DNA of 64,000 nt from Rehmannia glutinosa. Lineage: Eukaryota; Streptophyta; Magnoliopsida; Lamiales; Orobanchaceae. Where the stretch lies: NCBI GenBank assembly GCA_016081115.2, contig CM071930.1, positions 27,295,641 through 27,359,640 on the forward strand, given 5' to 3'. This document shows positions 12,301 through 23,299 of the stretch, in pieces. The notes beneath the pieces were generated by a model. That model ran no database searches and had not been told where the DNA came from. It worked only from the letters and a program-made list of their open reading frames with translations. The stretch's first letter is position 1. Each line of letters begins with the position of its first letter. A program made the position numbers and the translations under genes.

Positions 12301-13530
12301 ACACATTGAGCACATGCATGAAGCTCACACTGCCGAGATAAAGGCTGCTGCGTGAGCAAAATAAGAGTGACCTCCTGCGTGTGGAAGAAAACATGGATAG
12401 AAAATTCAGCCTTCTCATGGTTGAGATGAAGCTAATTTCAGCGGAGTCCAATGCTACTCGCTCTGAATTTCGCGCCGCATACTCCGCAGCAGACTCGAGG
12501 TAGAACTCGGCTATCGCCAGACTCGACTTCACGCTTGCCATATGTTTTCAGTGTTCCTCTCTCCTTTGATGATGCCAAAAAGGGGAAGAGGAATACCTAA
12601 AAGCGAAGAGTTCGATGTTGAGAAAGAGGAGCAATGTAAAGGGAAAGACAAGCGAGGAAGTGTCAAAACAAAAGAAAGGAAAGTCTGTTGAGGGGGAAGG
12701 ATCGAAAGATGTGACCTTGATGATTGCACAAACCCACCAACAAGGTCTTGTCACAGCTGATATTATCAACAACAAACTCCCGGTGACTCTTCCACTCCAA
12801 CACTCTGCTATATCTATGGTGAAAAGAAAAAGCGATTGAAGCGAGGGATGGAGGAAGTGGAAGGAAGGATGGATGCCCCGATTATGAATATCTTAAAACA
12901 ACATGGAGGCATTCCAAAGACGAGACACTTATGCCATCTCGGATGCGGAATTGAGCCAAGATTAGTTGATGAATTTAAAACGCCGCATCGAAGGATATTT
13001 TACAAACATGTCCATGGCTCAAGCACAGGACTTGTCTTGGAAAAAGGGTCTCACGTTATGTGAAGAAGGCGACGAGCGGCGGACTACCGCGATCCTCTGC
13101 TTTCACTCCGCTAGTCACTCACCGGGAAGAAGAAGACCCCAAGACAATACACGCCCGAGGGAGAGGTAGAGGAAGAAGCGTGGTGAAGGAAGAGGCTTGG
13201 ACCTGAGACATCGCCCAAAAACATTGAGTACATAGATCCAGGCAAGAAATGAGGGATCTCTTTGGGCTGCTGTCTTGACCAAGTAGCCAATCGCAAGTGG
13301 CTAAAAACAATCTTGAGTATGTGAAAAGAATCGAAGAAGAAAATAAAAGACAAACTCGGCTTTGGGAGGAGAGACAAGAGAGACTAAGAAGAGATGAAGT
13401 CCGGAAGGCATATGAAAAGAAGAAGAAGGCGGTGGAGATGAGAAAAAGAGAAGAAGAGTAGAAGATCTTTGAAGAAGAAGAAAGAATGAGGCGATGAAGG
13501 AGATGAAGTGTTCTTTCCACCCTTCATGTA
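9341..13530 (+). pseudogene. Element D ORF3, remaining coding-like region
   Basis: Continuing from ORF3 are 4.2 kb of GC-richer, coding-like sequence that keeps shifting frame. Visible pieces include a basic Pro/Lys/Arg-rich part (9640-10060) and an acidic part (10105-10623, DVMILSPPYPDI, EEEEESAELSW, then charged helix KEKERQSKGR). A Ser/Asp-rich part lies at 11260-11770. Helical pieces occur at 11990-12540 (EIEQMERHQASMDMRLDNRD). A terminal Glu/Lys/Arg coiled coil lies at 13310-13470 (EENKRQTRLWEERQERLRR). Composition and coiled coils resemble Sirevirus accessory proteins. Individual frames here should not be taken as separate genes. Whether breaks are mutations or sequence errors cannot be told from this copy. 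Confidence 0.5.
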
Positions 13531-13763
13531 TTTTACCATGTAAATACACTTTATGTAAGTCTTACGTAATATACATTTGTAAATTCTCTAGTTTTGCGTA
13601 GACATAAATGTTTGCTCGATACACCTTGTGTAAATTGTGTAAAAGAACAAGAATGTTATGATCAATAAAAGGATTGATTCTACGCATACATTCTATGTGA
13701 ATGCACTATCTGTATGTATCTTTGCTATTTACATTTTGAATGTTTTAAGTTTTGGCATCATCA
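13531..13763 (+). other. Element D 3' untranslated region
   Basis: AT-rich sequence between the last coding-like codons and the polypurine tract. Contains TGTAAATT and CAATAAAAGG stretches; no gene seen. Confidence 0.5.
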
Positions 13764-13775
13764 AAAAGGGGGAAA
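13764..13775 (+). other. Polypurine tract of element D
   Basis: The purine run AAAAAGGGGGAA, just before the 3' LTR and preceded by TTTGGCATCATC, is the usual Copia plus-strand primer site. Confidence 0.85.
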
Positions 13776-13776
13776 T

Positions 13777-15348
13777 TGTTGGGAAATTTATTGTTTAGAT
13801 TTTGATGAATGCCATGTAAAACTTAGAATAGAAAGTTGACACCCCATTTTTTTGTCAGAATGTATTGTAATAAATAGGCTGGTCAAAATCAAGTGAGTTA
13901 AGTCGGCTATGACTAAACATGCAAAAAGACAACTAAAGGCTAGAAGGAAAACTCATTGCAAGACAGCTGAGTATGGCAAAAAAGATAAGACAGGGACTCG
14001 ACTGAAGGAACAACTGAGATGCAGCTGAGTGGAGTATCGATCAAGTCAAGTCGACTAAACATAGCCAAGTCTCAAGTCGAAGTGACAGGAGAGTCATCCA
14101 TGATTGGAAGGCGACTCTAAGTCACCTGGGAAAGCAAGGAAATGCGGTCAAGTCGAGATAATCGAAAGAGATCCGTTGCCGAAAATCAAGAGAATTACTT
14201 AAACAAGTAATATCTCCATGCTACCTTTCTCGAAGTGCTCAGTCCCAGAAGCGTGCAAGAGGAATAAACCAATGGGAAGCACTACACCGTGTCAGAACTC
14301 TGAAAAGCTGAAGAACATTTCATACGAGGAAGTGGCAAATTCAAGGACTGCAACAAGACAAGCCAACGTCCACAAGTGACTTTCAAAAATAAGCCTATCT
14401 CTTCAACGGGCAGATTTTTGAAAGATCACTATAAAAGGTTGAGGAATGACTCTGAGAGAAGGTTACCTGAACCACAAACATTCAAGAAATTATTTGAACT
14501 ATAACCGGAAATATTCTCAAATCATTCAAGATTAATCCTCAAGCCTACATTACGAAGCACATCAATCCAACACTCACCTGTGCAGAAAAGATAACTTCAA
14601 TCAGTTGAAGAGGAAATTATTGAAGAATCAGGGGGTCTACATTCCACGAAGGATTGTAGGAAGGTTCAAGGTCGAACCAGTCTCGGGTTTTTGGAGGGCT
14701 TCGTGATCAAATCCAAAGAGCTTGAGCAAGTGGGCTATAGTAGCAAGGCAACTGCCCTGTGAAGAAGCTGAGTCGTACGAGAAGCCAGCTGAGTGATCAA
14801 GGCATCTCCAGGATCGAGTCCCAAAGGATCAAGTCACCGTGTGATCAAGACTTGTATCCGGGACTGTTACCACTTTGTATCTTGATCAATACCTAGTGGA
14901 TTCCTCCGGGGTTGGAGAAGAGAGGAGTAGAAGAATTACCCCATCTTCGAACCTCTATAAAAACTTATCGTGTCATTTACATTTCAACACTTTAATTCCT
15001 GCATCTTATTTATTTAACCCTGCTGATAAATTTGCTATCCACTTGATAATTTCTAAGTACTAAACCAAGCATTAAATCATTGCTTAACCATAATTAAGGG
15101 TGTTAAGTCTTCCGCTGAAAACAAACTACCGTTGAGCTAATTCAGTCTTAACAGTTGAGTTATTCCATCAACAGCTCAGTTGAGTCTGTTGAGTGACTAA
15201 CTCTACTGATTAACTAAATTGGTTGTCCACCAAGGACACAACTGTGTAGTATCAACTCTGAACTTTAAAAAGGACTAAATCGAAAGGTTTGTAAGGTTTA
15301 TTCAACCCCCCCTTCTAAACCTTACACTCACACCCCTTGGGACCTACA
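13777..15348 (+). repeat. 3' LTR of element D
   Basis: It starts TGTTGGGAAATTT and ends GGGACCTACA, followed by TAATC. TATAAAAG lies at 14430-14437. Where it differs from the 5' LTR it usually preserves CTG or CAG, for example GACTCTGAGAG here against GACTCGAGAG. This copy therefore looks closer to the original at many of those sites. Confidence 0.95.
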
Positions 15349-15395
15349 TAATCATCACCTTGTTGTTCCAGTTGAATTCGATCAAGTAGCGTTGG

Positions 15396-16785
15396 TCAGA
15401 TTGTTAATGTTGCCAACTTAGCTTCAATGGACCCCAATGATACAACCTCTATGTTCATTTTCTGGAGGTCCATTAACTCTGGTTTCCAAATGTGAATCGC
15501 AATTGCATTGCTTTGTGTTGATTTTTGGTTCAATGCATCTGGTATAACATTGGCTTTACCAGGGTGATAATTGATCACACAATCATAGTCCTTCACTAGC
15601 TCCAACCACCGTCGTTGACGCATATTTAATTCCTTCTGCATGAAGAAGTATTTAAACTCTTGTGATCTGTGTATATCTCACATAGTTCCCCATATAGGCA
15701 ATGCTTCCATATCTTAAGTGCAAATACAACTGCAGCAAGCTCTAAATCATGTGTAGGGTAGTTCTTTTCATAGTCTTTCAATTGTCTAGACGCATACGCA
15801 ATCACCTTACCATTTTGTATCAATACGCATCCCAGACCATTCTTCGAAGCATCACTATAAATTACAAAACCTCCAGTGCCTGAGGGGATTGAGAGAATAG
15901 GTGCTGAAGTCAATCTCTTCCTCAGTTTTTGAAAGCTTTGTTCGCATGCTTCCGTCCATTTGAATGAGACGCTCTTTCTGGTCAATTGTGTTAAAGACGA
16001 AGCAATCTTTGAGAATTCTTCCACAAATCGACGATAATAACCAGCTAAACCCAGAAAATTACGTACTTATGGAGGATTTGTGGGTTGTGGCTAATTATTG
16101 ATGGCTTCGACTTTACTTGGATCAACCGAGATTCCTGCTCCAGACACAACATGTCCCAAGAATACTTCTCGATCTAACCAAAATTCACATTTCCTAAATT
16201 TGGCATATAATTGTTTTGTTTTCAGGACCTCTAGTACACTTCTCATATGTTCGGTGTGATCCTTTTTTGTTCTAGAAGAGATCAAGATATCATTGATAAA
16301 AATAATAATGAATTTATCTAGAAAGTTTTTAAATACCCAATTCATGAAGTCCATGAGAGTGGCTGGAGCATTCGTTAACCCAAACGGCATCACCAGGAAT
16401 TCAAAGTGCCCATACCTCGTGCTGAATGTTGTCTTCGATATTTCTTCTTCTTTTATTTTCAGCTGATGGTACCCAGATCGCAAGTCGATCTTCGAAAATA
16501 CAACTACTCCTGCAGTTGTGTCTTTAATTCCTTTGGTTCCAGTAGAGCCAATCGGTATGGAGCTTTAGAAATTGGAGACGTTCCTAGAAGTCGGTCAATA
16601 ACAAACTCGATCTCGCAGTCAAGTTGTAATCTGGGGAGTTCATCTGGAAATACATCAGGGTATTCTTGTACTATTGGAACTTCATCAAAGGTTGGTTGGT
16701 GTTGTTCGTCGATGCTCATGACACTTACTAGGTATCCTTCAGAGACAGCGTCCAGTAATTGTTGTGCCTTTAGTGCTAATATCAT
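15396..16785 (-). pseudogene. Element A reverse transcriptase and RNase H, degraded
   Basis: Minus-strand pieces at 16785-16504, 16483-16091, 16024-15626 and 15641-15396 make up Gypsy RT then RNase H. RT shows DLRSGYHQLKIKEEEISKTTF, RYGHFEFLVMPFGLTNAPA and FINDILISSRTKKDH. The last is the catalytic box, with Asn where the first Asp of the DD pair should be. RNase H shows FVIYSDASKNGLGCVLIQNGKVIAYASRQLK and YTDHKSL, ending RQRRWLELVKDYDCVINYHPGK. The lost catalytic Asp and several frame breaks make this copy inactive, if the bases are right. Confidence 0.88.
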
Positions 16786-17061
16786 TGGAAATCTTAAGAA
16801 GGTCGTGATTCCAGCGGAAGTAAATAGATCTTCTCATAGGGGTCGAGATGTCCCTGTCTTTTTCTAATAATCAATAATAACACCGTATTTCGACAACTAA
16901 TCTATACCCAAAATGAAATCATAGCCATTCATAGCTAACACAGTTAACTCAACATAAAGTTCTCTATTTTTTTTATTGGAGTAACACAAGCTCTCAAAAT
17001 TTAATTATTATGTTTGGAATCTCCTGAGGGAATTATTATATTGTATCTCACTTTAGCTACA

Positions 17062-17793
17062 TCAGGGTCCCACCCAGTCCGTCCCAGACTCAGTGGATAC
17101 AATTGAATGCATAGCTTCCGCATCATATAACACAAATTTTGCGGTGGCAAAGATTAGAAGTTTACTTATAACCACTGGTGGCTTTGACTTTGCGTCTGCT
17201 CTGGTGATGATAAATGCTTTGGTTGGTACATGTTTTTGTCTTATGGGATTTGGACTATTTAGGCACACGTTAGAAAATGTCCCATCTACCCATAAAACAT
17301 CTTCTGTTATATACTAACCAGCTTCTATTATGTTGAGTCTTGCACCTAGGATGAAAAAGTAGTGTTATAGGTGTCTTACTCTAATCAGCTCTTTGGCACT
17401 TAATTTGTTCCCATTGTTGTGGGTTTCTAATGTTGAACCTGGAAAACTCTTTACTTCTGGGGCTTTATTGTACTAAAACATAATCTCTAGAGTTTGCAGC
17501 CAATCTTCTGCAGTTGTTGGATCTACTGCATCTTCAAAGGTTGGTGAATTTAGCTTTTGGAACCTTTCTCCCACTATCTCAACTTGATATGCCATTTGGT
17601 GTGGTTGATTCATTTCTGCTCTTTGTTCTCCAACTATATCCCTCTGATGGAAGAGTCGTTGAATTTATTCAGATTGTCGCTGGATGAGCTCTGTAAGTCA
17701 ATTTATGACATTATATCAATCATCAGTTAGTATAGGGGTCTCCCATCCTTGATTTCTATCCCCACTACTACTCTAACCTCTAGTTCTCACCAT
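17062..17793 (-). pseudogene. Element A gag remnant and mutated protease
   Basis: Gag begins MVRTRG at the minus-strand ATG 17793. Matrix/capsid-like fragments follow (RFQKLNSPTFEDAVDPTTAEDWLQTLE, about 17590-17480). Most of the capsid and the zinc knuckle appear deleted. The protease is recognisable at 17268-17062 (AKFVLYDAEAMHSIVSTE), but the D-[ST]-G catalytic triad reads D-A-E. The gag-to-protease distance is far shorter than in intact Gypsy elements. Confidence 0.75.
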
Positions 17794-17953
17794 AACTGAA
17801 ACACTATCTTAGGATAACCTAATAACACATGGCCAATATAATTTCATGAAACATAAAATGCATCAGACAATAAAATAAAACTTTACTGGCATTGCTGTGC
17901 TCTACGGGTTTTGAGTTCGTGTACTTGGACAGTCTAAAGAATCTGCAAAGTAG

Positions 17954-17965
17954 GCTCTGATACCA
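17954..17965 (-). other. Primer binding site of element A
   Basis: On the minus strand this reads TGGTATCAGAGC, three bases inside the LTR end. It fits initiator Met-tRNA. Confidence 0.85.
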
Positions 17966-17968
17966 CTC

Positions 17969-20559
17969 TGTGACGCCCACGCCTACTACTACATTACTGA
18001 ACAATATAAAAAGTGAAACTTGACACATAAACCCTATATACCTGTAATAAATTTTTTTATCCCTGTGACATTTTAACAATAAACAAGTAAGATTATTTTA
18101 ACTATAAGATAATGACAAGCCATTTCCACAAACAAAAGAGGCAACCAGCCCTGTTATTAAACACATCAGACATCCACGTGATCAAAAGCATACCCAACAT
18201 CACCCAGCTATTTACATGTACATATTTACATCAGAGTTTTCAAAAGAGCGTACAACCCTAAACCAAAGACCAAAAAGGGAAAGGTCAACCATCAACATAG
18301 CCCAACAGGTCGTCAATCCATGTACAATGTCCTCAATAACCTGTAGGAGCTCCAGCAATCTGCCCAGTAACCCCATGAAATCCAGCATCAACAGGTCACC
18401 TACAATGCATGAACTACGTTAGCTAACACTCAGTAAGCAAAATTATGCATGCCAAAGGAATAAAGCAATATACATACGGTGCATTCCAATATAACATGCC
18501 ACTGATTCATGTTTATGTACCAAGGTATTTTATTCAAAATCACTTCTTTTACTGGGCCCTTGCTCCACCTGCTATGCACCGGAAATAGCTCAACACAATA
18601 TCATTAATCACATGGCCATAATCAAATTGACACCGCCTAGGGCCATATCCTGGGACCACCTGAGGTCCACCCCCTGTCTTCCCCAATGATCCCTCAGGAG
18701 TCTTCCCTTGACGTGTCAATAAGGGCACTGTCAAGTGGTCCGCCTCCTCATGACCATCAGAGGCACACCCCCTGTCAACCTATATGATCCTCCGAGAAGT
18801 AACACCCACTGAGCCCCAAAACATATCATAAAGCACGACTCGCATGCCCCGATGCACTAGCAGTGGCCAACGAAAATCTTCTCTCTCAAAGAGTCATCTT
18901 GTGCATGCACCATCTCAATAATGCTCATATGTTATGCATGCACGTGCAAATGCCAATGAATGACATGCTCAATGAAACAATAATCACCACACTCCAATAT
19001 CTACCAAGCAATATATAGATGTCAATGTCTCCATAATACATCCATTAAAATACAAGAATCACATTTAGTATCGATAAAGCAGGAAATACTTTGTTCATGC
19101 ATTGTAGTTGCAGATGGATTTTCACTTACCTCACATCTGTTGTGCCTTATTTACTGATCAAATATTGTTCGGTTGTAATTCTGCAACCTTAGATGTGAAT
19201 AGTCTGTAATGACACAATGTATTAATTTATAGTATTCCGTGAACATGTTATAATCACTAATTTCACAAATTGCCTAATTCTTAAAAATAACTAGTTAGAT
19301 ACTAACCCTTGAAACATATATTTTAGTCCCAGTCTAAACTCCAAAGAACCTCAATTTCATATTTTAGTTATACTATAGCATCTCTTATTTGGTATTTTAA
19401 CACATGCATCAAGTTCCTGCATATTCAACATCATTCAAGCACCTTTACAACAATTGTCTAAATTTTAATGATAAAATCATGTTAACTCAATACAATTACT
19501 AATATTATTAAAATCATATACAATTTCCAAAATCACTCTCACAAAATAAGCATTACACATCTATTTAGTTCTACTAAATATATTATACACTGCCCCTAAC
19601 ATGATTAAAAACATATATAGTGGAACTCTAATAAGTTATTAATTACAACATAAAATACCTACAGGTATATAACTATTTGATGCACTTTATTTTATACTCC
19701 TGATTTATATTAGAACAAATGATCCAAATCATATCAGAAGTGATAAAAATACTTACAGATAATTTAATTCCCTTGTATGTCATCTTTAAAAATCACACGT
19801 CCCTTTTCTCAACCCTTTTATTTAAATTTTTTTTTCTCTCTCGGTTTTGTTCGCTCACCTGACCCCTATGTTTCTTTTCTCCGCTCACGTGTGTGTCAAT
19901 TCTTGATTAAAATACTCATATACATACTTTACATTAAGGCGGTAGTGAAGTGATAAATGTACAAATATATATTATATATATGATCTGGTGTTGTATATAT
20001 ATGTATATATATTATCCATGTTAATTATTATTATTATTTGTTGTCAATACATGTTGAGTCATCAATACCAAAGGAGGATGAAACAAATTTGATTAAGCAT
20101 GCAACTACGTGGCTCACTTGAGAAAGAAATCAACCGACTTAGTGCGGCAATAATGCTTGGCCACTACTCATTCCTCAATCTGAATGTGTGTGTTATATCT
20201 AAGTTACAACTATATATATATAAGTATTATATATATAAAGATTTCACCTTAATTAATATATTTTTATATACATGCAGGTTATATATATATTTGTGTGTGG
20301 GTGTAATAACGGATTCCTACTATTTACATATAAAGTCCCAAATATAATTTCTATTTAAATTCATTTTTCTTCCTTTCACAAAACTATTTTTTTCAATTAC
20401 TTAAATTAGTAATCCGACAACTAACACCATAGGTGAGTTCCAAAACTAAAGAACTAGCCATGCCGCATAAAATAATCAGATTATGCAAATAACACATAAC
20501 CAGCACGTAATACATGAACTATATTGACCAAATAGGTAGTGAGAGGCTCGGGTATTACA
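17969..20559 (-). repeat. 5' LTR of Gypsy element A
   Basis: The 2,591-bp segment reads TGTAATACCCGAGCC at its minus-strand start (20559) and GTGGGCGTCACA at its end (17969). These are typical plant chromovirus LTR ends. It is followed directly by the primer site. Content is AT-rich with TA runs near 19960-20000 and 20210-20300. No gene was seen inside; short open frames at 18216-18734 and 20099-20347 have no family resemblance. Confidence 0.87.
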
Positions 20560-20905
20560 TTATCCCTTGAATATGATCATATTCTAAAGAGGTAAGTGAA
20601 CAATAAAGAATATTAAGAGCTTTACCGTTTAAGGAGTGGATTTTCTTGTCTTCATCATTGAGCTCCTCGAGAAATTTGGAAGTTTGAGTTCCATCTTTCA
20701 ATGGGATGGATTCTCCATTTATGACCGTGTTCCAAATATCGAACCCACAGCTTTGTAAGAAGTATTCCATTCTTTCTTTCCAAAATGTATAATTTTTGGA
20801 ATCAAATAGTAGTGGATTGTTGGTGGAGGCGCCGGTGGTAAGGTAGACTTCGTTCGTAGCCAATGATCGTTTCTCTTTACTCGCAATGTGGAATGAGCTT
20901 GCCAA
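20560..20905 (-). pseudogene. Element B gag N-terminus, truncated
   Basis: The minus-strand frame from ATG 20905 encodes MASSFHIASKEKRSLATNEV, then NNPLLFDSKNYTFWKERMEYFLQS and NGKALNILYCSLTSLEYDHIQG. The F-D-x-x-N-Y-x-x-W-K pattern is the classic Copia gag (DUF4219/UBN2) start. It stops where element A's LTR begins, so about two thirds of gag are lost here. Confidence 0.85.
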
Positions 20906-20912
20906 AGAGGTT

Positions 20913-20924
20913 GGCTTGATACCA
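20913..20924 (-). other. Primer binding site of element B
   Basis: The minus strand reads TGGTATCAAGCC two bases after the LTR end. It is a variant of the Met-tRNA site. Confidence 0.7.
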
Positions 20925-20926
20925 CT

Positions 20927-22315
20927 TGTAAATCCAAGTGGCTACGATAATCTAGAGGGGGGTGAATAGATTTTGCCCATTTTCTCAATTATGTCCTCTT
21001 TTTCGAATGTAATAAGTAAAGACAAGAATGGAAGTGTGGGAAGTAAACAACATGCGTCGATTTATAGAGGTTCAAACCACCTAGGGCCTAATCCTCTACC
21101 ACCCCATTATCTCCGGGATGGATTTCGAAAAGAAAAAGAATTTTATAAATAGTTACCAAAACTATTACAACATCACCTTATAATACCTCTTTGAAGATTA
21201 CCACAATCTCCCTAGAAGATTACCATAATCTTCCTTCAACGGCACCTTGTGAAGATTACCCCAATCTTCCTTGAAGATTACCACAATCTTCCTTCTACGG
21301 CACCTTGTGAAGATTACCAAAATCGTCCGACTTTAAGAGCACTGAACTCTCCAACACCTCGAAGAGCACCAAACTCTTCTACAAGAAGATTACCACAACC
21401 TTCTGTCACCTATGAAGAGCACCACACTCTTCAACACCTAAGACCACCCAAGTGTATTCTTACCACAAGAACACTCACAAGGATATCTTGTGTTTGGATG
21501 ATGAATTACAATCAAGATTACACTTTGAAAAATATTACAACTCAAAAGTGCAAGTGTAATCAAGAATCAAGCCTAGACCTCAAGATGTGAAAGTGAAAGA
21601 CCTTAGGCTATTACAACAATAATGTTGAAAATGATGTACACAATATATGCTTGAGTATATCTCTTGTTGTGTAGTAGTAATTCTTGTAGTTGTTGCTCCA
21701 AAGCTTCCTCTATTTATAGAAGATGTTTGATCAAGGATAGGCTCCTCTTGGGATTGAAATCTGAAAAGAAATACATGTTAAATCAAGAATATAGCTGTTA
21801 TAAATCATTCCCACAAATTAAAGAAGAATGGTTTGTTGCATAACGATAGATTTTGCTGTCAAAAGTATAGGGCGACCGGTCGAATAGAAATAGAAGTTTG
21901 AAAATATCGCACAATTTTACACAGGGCGACCGATCGATGGGGGGTCCGACCGGTCGACCCCTGTGTGGATCGGTCCGGGTCCTATTTTTGGAATACAGAG
22001 AAAATGGCATGTTTCTCAGACACCGGTCGACCTCAAGGTCGACCGGTTGACATGCTCCAAAAAATGTCGACCCAAGTTTCTGTTTCAAAAATCAACTTCA
22101 GACACAGGATGCCCCATAGGGCGACCGGTCGAGCACGAGACAGAAGTGTTGTCCACTTTTTGTCGAAAATAAACTTCAAGAAATACTATGAAAAAATAGT
22201 AAAAACATTTTAGATCGATCGGGAGTATTTGGAAAACATTAAGAGACATTGTTTTGGTGTAAAAACACAGTTAAACAAAATCATCAAAATCATGATAAAA
22301 ATATTTATCTAACAC
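20927..22315 (-). repeat. 5' LTR of element B
   Basis: The 1,389-bp minus-strand LTR begins TGTTAGATAAAT (22315) and ends TGGATTTACA (20927). The U3 part carries a cluster of GACCGGTC palindromes (21871-22133). A TATAAATA box lies at 21718-21711. The R/U5 part carries repeated GAAGATT/AATCTTC hairpin units (about 21190-21430). The final segment contains a C/G-rich run (CACCCCCC on the minus strand) before CTCTAGATTATCG. Confidence 0.87.
21871..22133 (-). repeat. Cluster of GACCGGTC palindromes in element B LTR
   Basis: The core palindrome GACCGGTC, often extended to CGACCGGTCG, recurs with slight variants at about 21873, 21910, 21943, 22020, 22040 and 22121. Many copies are followed by GACC or preceded by GGGC. 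A second cluster occurs in the related solo LTR at 25911-26163. Confidence 0.85.
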
Positions 22316-23284
22316 ATGGTCCCCTGTTCGCCTTGCTAGAGTAAACGGGTTAGAAATAATATTTTATGTTCCTAAGGGTTTATGGAAAAGAGTTTTCCAA
22401 AATATTTGGGCTAATATATTAATATCAGTTATTTCCGGAAATATATGATATTCTACAGTTTCGACTGTATTGAGAATTAAATAAATATAAGATATTTATG
22501 ATATTAATATAATTATTAAGTTGATAATTATATTGGATAATTATCGATTAGAGTTTGAGTCTATCTATAATTATGAATTCTAGATTAGATAGGAAATTGA
22601 CTTGTAGTGGGAAACTCATTGAACAAGGCCTGTAAAAGGAAAACAATAATTTCACAATTAATCATGCAATTTTTCGGCCACCCACCGCACGTCCATTACA
22701 ACAATTGAAAGAATTTTTCTTTGGTTTTTTTTGTGTGTGTAAACAAAACAAAAAGGTTATGGCTGATTCAATTCTCAAATTAAAAGTTTATCCAACTAAT
22801 GCTAGTTGGACTCGTGCGCCATCTTCAAGACTTAGTGGCAGGCTGAGTTCTTTGTTTTAATAGTTTGATTTTGTGGTTTATTTTTAAGCCTAATTCAATT
22901 CTCCTCCTTTCAGTTAGCTCAATCCTACGATCTCATGAGTTGCGTACGTCATAAGAAAATTATAGTTAGGAACTTAGAATTATTATTTGGGTGCCCACAC
23001 ACTGCCGTTGATAGGGAGGATCGAATTGGAAGATCGTGGTGTCTACGAGCTTCAGGGATTCGAAGGACAAACGGAAAAAAGCGAAGAACAAGAAAATAGT
23101 CGAAAGAAGTAAATTTTCTTACTCTTCCTTTAGTTTGAATAAATTTAATATGCATGATCTTGTGTTTTTCTTATATCTAAAACTCGATTTTTGAAATCCC
23201 TCGCTTCCATTTCCGTTCGATTAGATCGAAAAGCCGGATCTTATTTGACTCGGACTAGATCTGGGACCCGAATAATTTCCAACA
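22316..23284 (+). repeat. 5' LTR of element C, 3' portion
   Basis: It matches the 3' LTR from 30632 onwards (GGTTAGAAATAATATTTTAT, GATTAGAGTTTGAGTCTATC) and ends TTTCCAACA before the primer site. About 50 bp near 22391-22440 is absent from the 3' LTR. The first portion is displaced outside the window by element B. Confidence 0.85.
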
Positions 23285-23286
23285 AA

Positions 23287-23299
23287 TGGTATCAGAGCC
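23287..23299 (+). other. Primer binding site of element C
   Basis: TGGTATCAGAGCC lies two bases after the LTR end and fits initiator Met-tRNA. Confidence 0.88.

Larger units (their letters stand above)
1098..15348 (+). mobile_element. Complete Copia element D, Sirevirus-like, 14.25 kb
   Basis: This is a full-length LTR retrotransposon bounded by TG...CA LTRs of 1,559 bp (1098-2656) and 1,572 bp (13777-15348), with a perfect TAATC target duplication. Domain order is gag, protease, integrase, reverse transcriptase, RNase H, which is Copia order. The primer site TGGTATCAGAGC (2659-2670) fits initiator Met-tRNA and the polypurine tract is at 13764-13775. At over 14 kb it is far larger than a typical 5-6 kb Copia element. 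The long LTRs, the long gag with a coiled coil and the 4.7-kb region after pol point to the Sirevirus (Maximus/SIRE) lineage. Gag and pol are broken by many small indels, many of them beside expected CTG/CAG triplets. Confidence 0.93.
15349..20559 (-). mobile_element. Gypsy element A, right part (5' LTR, gag, PR, RT, RNase H)
   Basis: Read on the minus strand from 20559 down, this shows the 5' LTR (20559-17969), primer site (17965-17954), gag start (17793), protease remnant, reverse transcriptase and RNase H. It is interrupted at 15349 by element D, and pol continues at 1097. The element inserted at 20559/20560 into the gag of Copia element B. The missing 3' LTR is left of the window, so its target duplication cannot be checked here. 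Confidence 0.9.
20560..22315 (-). mobile_element. Copia element B, 5' end only
   Basis: The minus strand shows a 5' LTR (22315-20927), a primer site (20924-20913) and the first 115 codons of gag. Gypsy element A interrupts it at 20559, and the rest lies left of the window. Its LTR is the same family as the solo LTR at 25599-27100. It inserted into the 5' LTR of element C: the flanking bases at 22316-22336 match 30632-30652 of C's 3' LTR. Confidence 0.88.

Noticed and set aside
12146..13549. Several minus-strand open frames rich in Ser and Phe
   Set aside because: They are antisense to the Glu/Lys/Arg-rich coiled-coil part of ORF3, which explains their composition.
1098..15348. Dating element D from LTR divergence
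   Set aside because: Many differences sit at CTG/CAG sites and may be base-calling errors. The perfect target duplication suggests a recent insertion, so any age from raw divergence would be misleading.
21871..22133. GACCGGTC cluster considered as a CRISPR-like array
   Set aside because: Spacing is irregular, repeats are short palindromes inside an LTR of a plant element, and there are no cas genes.
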